In this document: piece by piece, positions 4,631-10,212 of the stretch | Numbering within the stretch: position 1 is the stretch's first letter | How the letters are laid out: each line of letters opens with the position of its first letter | The notes under the pieces: generated by a model | What the model was told of the DNA's origin: nothing | Databases searched by the model: none | What the model saw: only the letters and a program-made list of their open reading frames with translations | Assembly: GCA_019113455.1 (NCBI GenBank) | Contig: DXHG01000092.1 | Coordinates: forward strand, 1-10,212 | Direction of reading: 5' to 3' | Length of the DNA: 10,212 nt | Source: Candidatus Treponema faecavium | GTDB taxonomy: Bacteria; Spirochaetota; Spirochaetia; Treponematales; Treponemataceae | Program-made: the position numbers and the translations under genes

Positions 4631-6226
4631 ATGCAGAAAAAATTATCTCAACTGCTTGCCGCGTTTCCGTATTATGAAAAAGACGGGGATGCGGATCCTG
4701 TGATTGAATGGCTTGCGTTTGATTCGCGCGATGTGCGCGCGGGCACGCTTTTTTTCGCGCTGCCCGGCACGCACACGACAGGTGCGGTGTTTATTCCCGC
4801 CGCGGTCGCCGCGGGCGCCTGCGCGGTTGTGTACGAAGGCAGCCTGCCTGAGCAAACGGTGCAGGCAATGCGCAGGGCGGGGACGGTGTCTGTCCGTGTG
4901 GAATCGGCGCGCTTTGCGATGTCTCCGGCGTCGGCGGCGTTTTATGACAATCCGTCCGGCAAACTGCGCGTTATCGGCGTAACCGGTACCGAGGGCAAGA
5001 GTTCAACCGTGTCGTTTATCTGGCAGCTCTTATGTCTGTGCGGAAAAAAAGCCGGTTTTATTTCAACGGTGCAGTATTCCGTCGGCGGCGGTGCGATTGA
5101 CAACGCGGAACATCAGACAACGCCCGAGGCGCCTGTTGTGCAGCGTATGCTGCATGAAATGGTCTGCAACGGCTGCGAATATGCGGTTGTAGAGGCTTCT
5201 TCTCACGGGCTTTCGCGCAGGCTGAACCGGCTTGGAGACGTGGTGTTTGACGTGGGCGTAATGATGAACGTAACGCACGAGCATCTGGAGTTTCACGGCA
5301 CACGGGAGCAGTACTGCAGCGACAAGGCAAATTTGTTCCGCGCGCTCGATGCGGAGTATCATATAAAAAACGGCGCGCGCGTGCCTGTGTTCGGCGTTGT
5401 GAACGCTGACGATCATGCCGCGCTCTATTTCCGCAATGCCGCGTGCGCGCCGGTTGCGGGGTTTTCCGTGCGCACGCCCGAAACTGCTAACCTGCCTGAT
5501 GTACCGCCAAACATGCCGGTGCTGTACGCGTCGGGCATTGTGTCAGATGCGATGGGCACGGCGTTTTTAATGCGCGGCGAAAACGGATTTGACTGCAATG
5601 CGCTCGTGCAGTGTCCGCTCCCCGGCGCGTTTAACGCGAACAATCTGCTGGCGGCGCTGATTGTCGTGAGCCGCCTGACGCAGCTGCCGCTTGAACAGGC
5701 GGCAGGCTTATGCGCAAAGCTCATGCCGGTGCGCGGCAGGATGACGGAAATAGACTGCGGCCAGCCGTACGAAGTTATTGTCGATTACGCGCACACGCCG
5801 TCTTCGTTTGAACAGATATTTCCGCCTATCCGCAGCAGGGTAAAGGGAAAAATCATTTCGGTGTTCGGTTCTGGCGGAGAGCGCGATATACAGAAGCGGC
5901 CGGTGCAGGGGCGCATCGCGGCGGTGTACAGCGATATTGTGCTCTTGTGCGATGAGGATCCGCGCGGTGAAAAATCAGCCGAGCTTTTAAGCATGATCGC
6001 AGTCGGCTGCCGTGAGGCGGGCATGGTTGCGGGCAAAGATTATTTTATTATTCCGCCGCGGCAGGACGCGATTCGGTTCGCATTCGGGCTTGCGGAACCC
6101 GGCGATGCGGTGCTGCTGCTGGGCAAGGCGCATGAGAATTCTATTATCTACAAAGATTATGTGATGCCGTATGATGAAATCGGCGAAGCGGTGCAGGCGC
6201 TCGGCGACAGGGGGTTCAGACGATGA
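4631..6226 (+). CDS. murE: UDP-MurNAc-tripeptide synthetase MurE
   Basis: Cytoplasmic Mur ligase that uses ATP to add the third stem residue (a diamino acid) to UDP-MurNAc-L-Ala-D-Glu. The 531-aa product has the three Mur domains: an N-terminal UDP-binding domain with LAFDSRDVRAGTLFFAL (28-44), an ATPase domain with P-loop VTGTEGKSST (117-126), TTPE (163-166), SSHGL (190-194), NVTHEHLEFHG (213-223) and Lys232 (SDKANLF), the likely carbamylated lysine, then a C-terminal domain with VDYAHTP, GSGGERDIQKRP (413-424), DEDPRGE (441-447) and GKAHE (498-502). The specificity segment reads DEDPR rather than DNPR. I chose ATG 4631 because MQKKLSQLLAAF aligns with MurE starts; the frame runs back to 4472, but those 53 Cys/Ala-rich residues do not look like MurE. 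The stop overlaps the ddl start (ATGA). Confidence 0.95.
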   Translation: MQKKLSQLLAAFPYYEKDGDADPVIEWLAFDSRDVRAGTLFFALPGTHTTGAVFIPAAVAAGACAVVYEGSLPEQTVQAMRRAGTVSVRVESARFAMSPASAAFYDNPSGKLRVIGVTGTEGKSSTVSFIWQLLCLCGKKAGFISTVQYSVGGGAIDNAEHQTTPEAPVVQRMLHEMVCNGCEYAVVEASSHGLSRRLNRLGDVVFDVGVMMNVTHEHLEFHGTREQYCSDKANLFRALDAEYHIKNGARVPVFGVVNADDHAALYFRNAACAPVAGFSVRTPETANLPDVPPNMPVLYASGIVSDAMGTAFLMRGENGFDCNALVQCPLPGAFNANNLLAALIVVSRLTQLPLEQAAGLCAKLMPVRGRMTEIDCGQPYEVIVDYAHTPSSFEQIFPPIRSRVKGKIISVFGSGGERDIQKRPVQGRIAAVYSDIVLLCDEDPRGEKSAELLSMIAVGCREAGMVAGKDYFIIPPRQDAIRFAFGLAEPGDAVLLLGKAHENSIIYKDYVMPYDEIGEAVQALGDRGFRR

Positions 6227-7338
6227 TTATCGCGGTTATATATGGAGGAAAAAGCGGCGAACACGAGGTTTCGCTTGTGTCTGCGGCGGCGGTAGCGCGC
6301 AATATCGGCGGCGAACACACGGTGGTGCTTATCGGGATCGACAAAGACGGCGCGTGGTTTGTGCAGCCTGAGCAGGAATTGAGCCGCGTGCGGGGGCATG
6401 AGGACGCAGTGCTGCGCATTGTGCGGGACGACAGTGCGCGGGTGGCGGTTGTTCCCGGCGGCGGAAAAGCGCGGGCTCTGCGTACTGCGGGCGGCACGGC
6501 GCTGCCGGTTGATATTGTGTTTCCGGTGCTGCACGGCACGTTTGGAGAAGACGGCACGATTCAGGGGCTCTTTGAAATGGCGGATGTGCCGTATGTGGGC
6601 TGCGGTGTGCTTGGCAGCGCGGCGGCGATGGATAAGGAAAAAACGAAGCGTTTGTGGCAGGCGGCGGGGCTTCCGGTTGTGCCGTTTATATGCGTGTATG
6701 CGCGCGACGTGCACTCGGGCGCGCTTGACGGAAGGCTTTCGGAGGCGGAACAGGCGTTTGGGTATCCGCTGTTCGTCAAGCCGTGCTGCGCGGGCAGTTC
6801 CGTCGGCGCCGCACGCGCGCGCAGCAGAGAGGAGCTGGAGCAGGCGGTAACGGAGGCGTTCCGCTGGGATACAAAGATACTGATTGAGCGCTCCGTAAAC
6901 GCGCGCGAAATAGAGTGCTCCGTTACCGGCAATGCCGATATTTCCGATTCGGTTATCGCGTATACGCCCGGCGAAATTGCGCCGTCTTATGACTTTTACG
7001 ACTATAACGCGAAATATACCGATCCTGACGGCGCAGCGTTCTATATTCCCGCGCGCCTTACGGAGGATCAGCTGTCGTTTATTCAGAATACGGCGGTGTC
7101 CGCATTTAAGGCGCTCGGCTGCTGCGGGTTTGCGCGCGTTGATTTTTTTGCCGACCGCGGCACCGGCTGCATTTATCTTAATGAACTGAATACGATACCG
7201 GGCTTTACGCCTATCAGTATGTTTTCTAAAATGTGCGGGGCGTCAGGTCTTGGGTATGCGGCGCTTGTGGAGCTCTTGATTGAGCTGGGGTTTGAGCAGT
7301 TTGCGTCAAAACATTCGCTGCGCACGGATCGGGGCTGA
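6223..7338 (+). CDS. ddl: D-alanine--D-alanine ligase
   Basis: ATP-grasp enzyme that joins two D-alanines to give the terminal dipeptide of the peptidoglycan stem, later added by MurF. The 371-aa product shows GGKSGEHEVSLVSA (8-21), HGTFGEDGTIQG (104-115), the ATP-binding VKPCCAGSSVG (185-195), ARVDFF (304-309) and NELNTIPGFTPISMFSKM (320-337), which holds metal ligands and binds D-Ala2. The omega loop reads FYDYNAKY (258-265), the Tyr-type loop of D-Ala-D-Ala ligases rather than the form in D-Ala-D-Lac enzymes of vancomycin resistance. The ATG overlaps the murE stop by 4 bp, and AGGGGG lies 8 nt upstream, so translation is probably coupled. murF itself is not in the window. Confidence 0.96.
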   Translation: MIIAVIYGGKSGEHEVSLVSAAAVARNIGGEHTVVLIGIDKDGAWFVQPEQELSRVRGHEDAVLRIVRDDSARVAVVPGGGKARALRTAGGTALPVDIVFPVLHGTFGEDGTIQGLFEMADVPYVGCGVLGSAAAMDKEKTKRLWQAAGLPVVPFICVYARDVHSGALDGRLSEAEQAFGYPLFVKPCCAGSSVGAARARSREELEQAVTEAFRWDTKILIERSVNAREIECSVTGNADISDSVIAYTPGEIAPSYDFYDYNAKYTDPDGAAFYIPARLTEDQLSFIQNTAVSAFKALGCCGFARVDFFADRGTGCIYLNELNTIPGFTPISMFSKMCGASGLGYAALVELLIELGFEQFASKHSLRTDRG

Positions 7339-7339
7339 T

Positions 7340-8878
7340 ATGTCTGACGCGCATGTATATCCTTCCGGCTGTTATTTTTCGTCTCTGCACGATATTGCCG
7401 GCAAGCGCATAACGGTGATGGGGCTCGGCCTGAACGGCGGCGGCGAGGCGTCTGTGCGGTTCTTTTTGCGGCACGGCGCGTTTGTTACGGCAACGGACAT
7501 AAAATCAGGTGATGAGCTTGTGCCTACGCTTTCTTCGCTTGAGTCTGACCCATCGCTTGATCTGCGGCGGCTGCGGCTGGTGCTTGGCCGCCACGATATG
7601 GCGGACTTTGCCAACGCCGATGCAGTGATCAAGAATCCGGGCGTCAAGTACGAAGGCAATCCGTATCTTGCCGCCGCAAAGGTAATTGAAACCGATATAT
7701 CGGTGTTTCTTTCGCTGTCGCAGGCGCCGGTGATTGCCGTTACCGGAAGCAAGGGCAAGTCTTCAACGGCAAGCGCAATACACTATGGGCTCTCGCACGC
7801 GGGGTTCCGTTCGTTTTTGGGCGGAAACATTACCGTGAGCCCGCTGTCGTTTCTTGAGCGGACTGATGGGCTTACGCCGGTTGTACTTGAGCTGTCAAGC
7901 TGGCAGCTTGCAGACTTGCGCGGGCGCGGCGTGCTCAAGCCGAAGGCTGCGGTGCTCACAAAGATCGTGCCCGACCATCAGAACTGGTACGGCAGCATGG
8001 AGCGGTATGTCGCCGACAAGAAGCTCATTTACGCAGATCAGGACAGCCATTGCTGGACGATATGCGAGTCTCCCGAGAACGACACGGAAAGCGCCGTGTG
8101 GGGCGGGATATTTGGAGAGGAAACGCCGGGAACTCCGCTCTATTACGCAGATAAGCCGCCGAAATATGGCGCGGGATATGGCGCATGGTTTACCGCCGCC
8201 GGAAAGGGTGTTGTCTGCCTGCCGCCGACGGTCAGCGGAGAGCCGCGCATCCATGCCGCTGACGGTATGCCTCATGCGGCGCTTGACCGGCTGCGCGTGC
8301 CCGGCAGGCATATGCGCGTGAACGCGCTGAACGCGGCGCTCGTGATGTCGCTGTTCGGCGCCGCGCCCGAGCAGACAGCCGAGATACTGGCGCAGTGGCC
8401 CGGGATTGAACACCGGCTTGAGTTCTTTCATGAATGGGCAAACGGACACGGCGCGCGCGCCGCGTTCTATAACGATTCCGCAGCGACTGTGCCTGAAGCG
8501 GCTGCCGCAGCTCTTTCGGCTTTTTCTGTACCGCTGCATCTGATCTGCGGCGGCGCTGATAAAAACCTCAACTTTGAGCCGCTTGCGCAGGCGCTTTCGT
8601 CTGCACAGCTGCGGCCGGCGTCGCTGTGGCTGCTTGCCGGTTCAGGCACTGATAAGCTTTGCGCGCTGCTTGAGCCGCGCGGCGTTGAGGCGCACGGTCC
8701 GTATGATTCGCTTGAAACGCTTTTGTGCGAGCTGCGCGGCGCGCTTTCAGGCGCGTGTGCGGCACGCGGAGAACAGGCGGTGGTGTTTTCTCCGGGTGCG
8801 ACGTCGTTTAATATGTTCCGAAACGAATTTGACCGCGGCGCAGTCTTTAAAGAATTGGTGCGCCGCATCTTTTCGTGA
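7340..8878 (+). CDS. murD: UDP-MurNAc-L-alanine--D-glutamate ligase MurD
   Basis: Cytoplasmic Mur ligase that adds D-Glu to UDP-MurNAc-L-Ala, the step before MurE. From ATG 7340, one base after the ddl stop, the product is 512 aa. The N-terminal Rossmann-like domain has GKRITVMGLGLNGGG (21-35) and VIKNPGVK (96-103); the ATPase domain has P-loop VTGSKGKSSTAS (134-145), ELSSWQL (184-190), PDHQNWYGSMERY (211-223) and Lys227, the likely carbamylated residue; the C-terminal domain has YNDSAATVPEA (377-387), CGGADKNLNF (403-412) and FSPGATSFNMFRNEFDRG (483-500). It is longer than the roughly 440-aa E. coli enzyme, partly through about 30 extra residues between 231 and 324. The canonical NDSKATN motif reads NDSAATV here. 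An upstream in-frame ATG (7280) lies inside ddl and is unlikely. Confidence 0.92.
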   Translation: MSDAHVYPSGCYFSSLHDIAGKRITVMGLGLNGGGEASVRFFLRHGAFVTATDIKSGDELVPTLSSLESDPSLDLRRLRLVLGRHDMADFANADAVIKNPGVKYEGNPYLAAAKVIETDISVFLSLSQAPVIAVTGSKGKSSTASAIHYGLSHAGFRSFLGGNITVSPLSFLERTDGLTPVVLELSSWQLADLRGRGVLKPKAAVLTKIVPDHQNWYGSMERYVADKKLIYADQDSHCWTICESPENDTESAVWGGIFGEETPGTPLYYADKPPKYGAGYGAWFTAAGKGVVCLPPTVSGEPRIHAADGMPHAALDRLRVPGRHMRVNALNAALVMSLFGAAPEQTAEILAQWPGIEHRLEFFHEWANGHGARAAFYNDSAATVPEAAAAALSAFSVPLHLICGGADKNLNFEPLAQALSSAQLRPASLWLLAGSGTDKLCALLEPRGVEAHGPYDSLETLLCELRGALSGACAARGEQAVVFSPGATSFNMFRNEFDRGAVFKELVRRIFS

Positions 8879-8892
8879 GCCGAAGCCGCGCG

Positions 8893-8941
8893 CATAAAAA
8901 AGCCGCCGCACGCTGTGAGCGTGTGCGGCGGCTTTTTTATG
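8893..8941. terminator. Bidirectional rho-independent terminator between murD and purA
   Basis: CATAAAAAAGCCGCCGCA (8893-8910) and its exact complement (8924-8941) form an 18-bp inverted repeat. GC-rich pairing continues inward as CACGC/GCGTG around TGTGA, with a 2-nt bulge. Six T follow the GC stem on the plus strand (8933-8938) and, by symmetry, on the minus strand, so it serves both convergent genes. Confidence 0.95.
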
Positions 8942-8957
8942 CAGCGCGAAGGGGCTC

Positions 8958-10181
8958 CTATTTCCAGAGGTTTGCGCGTATGAACGTGTCTTTTCTGTCA
9001 TAGCCGACAGAAATAATGCCGACGCGTGAACCTGAGAATTCCTCGATAAAGTCTACATACGCGCGCGCGGCGGGCGGCAGCTCTTCGTATGAACGGCAGT
9101 GTTTAAGCGGCTGCTTCCAGCCTGCGAACCGCTTAAGCACCGGTTTGGCGCGGTTAAGCTCGCCGATGCTTGACGGAAAATCAGCCGTCTGTACGCCGTC
9201 TATATCGTAGGCGATGCACGCCTCGATGGTGTCAAGCGAATCGTAAATATCGAGGTGTGTGAGCACCAGTTCATCGATTGAGTTGACGCGGCACGCATAT
9301 CTGAGCGCGACAAGGTCGAGAAAACCGCAGCGGCGCGGGCGGCCCGTCGTTACGCCGTATTCCCTGCCGGTGTCGCGGATAAACGTGCACAGCTCGCTCT
9401 GCGTCGTGTCGTTAAACTCTGTCGGCATCGGGCCGTTGCCGACGCGCGTGGAATACGCCTTGAACACGCCGAGTACTTTGTGTATGGCACGCGGCCCGAT
9501 ACCGGCTCCGCACGCGGCGCCTGCCGCGCATGAAAGGCCCGACGACACGTACGGGTAAGTGCCTGAGTCTATGTCGAGCAGCGCGCCCTGCGCGCCTTCA
9601 AGCAGTACGTTTTTGTTCCGGTACCGCCACATTTCGGCGGTGATATTCACTTTCATCGTGAGAAGGCGGTCTGTGTACTCTGCAAGAAACGCGCGGTCTT
9701 CGTCCTCAAGCTCGGCAAGCTTTTCGTCCCACTCAAGGTCGGCAATGCGTATGCCGTCGCGTTCCGATTTCATGGAATAGGTGGTGCCGATGCCGCGGCC
9801 GGTAGTGCCGATCGGCTTTTTGCGCAGCGCGTCGCGTTCCTTATCGAGACGGCGGTAGCGCGGAAGCACGATGTGCGCGCGGTCCGAAATAAACACGCGG
9901 CCCTGCCAGTCTATGCCGCGGTCGGCAAGCATCTGCAGTTCCGCAAAGAGCGCTTCTGGGTCTATGACCATGCCGGTGCCGAGATAGACGTTTTTGTCCG
10001 GGTACAGTACGCCTGACGGAACAAGGTGCAGCGCGTACTGTTCATCGCCGATGACAATCGTGTGTCCCGCGTTTGCGCCGCCTGAATAGCGCACAATCGC
10101 GTCTGCGCCGCCTGCCAGATAATCTACGATTTTTCCTTTGCCTTCGTCTCCCCACTGGGCGCCGATCACAACTACATTCAT
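8958..10181 (-). CDS. purA: Adenylosuccinate synthetase PurA
   Basis: Joins IMP and L-aspartate with GTP to form adenylosuccinate, the first step from IMP to AMP, in the cytoplasm. The 407-aa product has the signature QWGDEGKGK (9-17), GGANAGHTIV (34-43) with catalytic His40, TTGRGIG (126-132), EGAQGALLDIDSGTYPYVSS (195-214), RVGNGPMPTE (246-255), VTTGRPRRCGFLDL (277-290), LTHLDIYD (307-314) and SVGYDRKDT (391-399). It is shorter than the usual 425-430 aa, apparently through loss between about 140 and 190. The ATG at 10179-10181 has GAGAGG 9 nt upstream. Only 31 bp of upstream sequence is present, too little to define the promoter. It converges on murD across a shared terminator and has no purine-pathway neighbour here. 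Confidence 0.96.
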   Translation of the reverse strand: MNVVVIGAQWGDEGKGKIVDYLAGGADAIVRYSGGANAGHTIVIGDEQYALHLVPSGVLYPDKNVYLGTGMVIDPEALFAELQMLADRGIDWQGRVFISDRAHIVLPRYRRLDKERDALRKKPIGTTGRGIGTTYSMKSERDGIRIADLEWDEKLAELEDEDRAFLAEYTDRLLTMKVNITAEMWRYRNKNVLLEGAQGALLDIDSGTYPYVSSGLSCAAGAACGAGIGPRAIHKVLGVFKAYSTRVGNGPMPTEFNDTTQSELCTFIRDTGREYGVTTGRPRRCGFLDLVALRYACRVNSIDELVLTHLDIYDSLDTIEACIAYDIDGVQTADFPSSIGELNRAKPVLKRFAGWKQPLKHCRSYEELPPAARAYVDFIEEFSGSRVGIISVGYDRKDTFIRANLWK

Positions 10182-10212
10182 AAAACTATGCCTCTCACGG
10201 TATAGAATAGCG

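Noticed and set aside
6157..6714. 185-aa minus-strand open frame opposite ddl
   Set aside because: His/Arg-rich shadow frame covering the conserved start of ddl; no family resemblance.
7280..7339. Longer murD starting inside ddl
   Set aside because: The added residues are a frame-shifted reading of the ddl end; ATG 7340 directly after the ddl stop fits the tight cassette.

Overview
The window looks like chromosomal DNA from a spirochaete, most likely a Treponema of fairly high GC content. This rests on protein character and gene neighbourhood, not on a database match: an rplM-rpsI-recX operon as I remember it from treponemes, a spirochaete-like MurD, and a cell-wall set fitting a Gram-negative-type cell. 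No rRNA, tRNA, CRISPR array, transposase or phage gene is visible.

Layout: 1-1359 (+) holds the C-terminal end of a DUF975-type membrane protein and, overlapping it, an SppA-type signal peptide peptidase. A strong terminator hairpin (1398-1432) separates them from convergent minus-strand genes. Reading leftward from about 3970, the minus strand carries a promoter, a structured leader, rplM, rpsI and recX, then an AT-rich spacer with its own promoter and a helix-turn-helix/receiver response regulator. From 4631 (+) a tight cassette murE-ddl-murD makes peptidoglycan precursor: MurD adds D-Glu, MurE adds the third residue, and Ddl makes D-Ala-D-Ala. A second bidirectional terminator (8893-8941) separates murD from convergent purA (minus), which is complete but whose promoter lies outside the window.

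The oddest part is the gene-free stretch of about 620 bp between the divergent rplM and murE promoters (3974-4592). It holds two large palindromic structures side by side. The first (4080-4194) is a long imperfect hairpin. The second (4243-4479) is a regular array of 15-bp palindromic units, roughly TTTGCCGATGGCAAA, repeating every 22-23 bp; its core is a gapless 199-bp palindrome centred on base 4361 with 81 of 99 arm positions matching. Neither codes for a credible protein.

Other points of interest are a near-leaderless murE promoter, a possible ATT start for sppA, and substitutions in recognised substrate-binding motifs of MurE and MurD.
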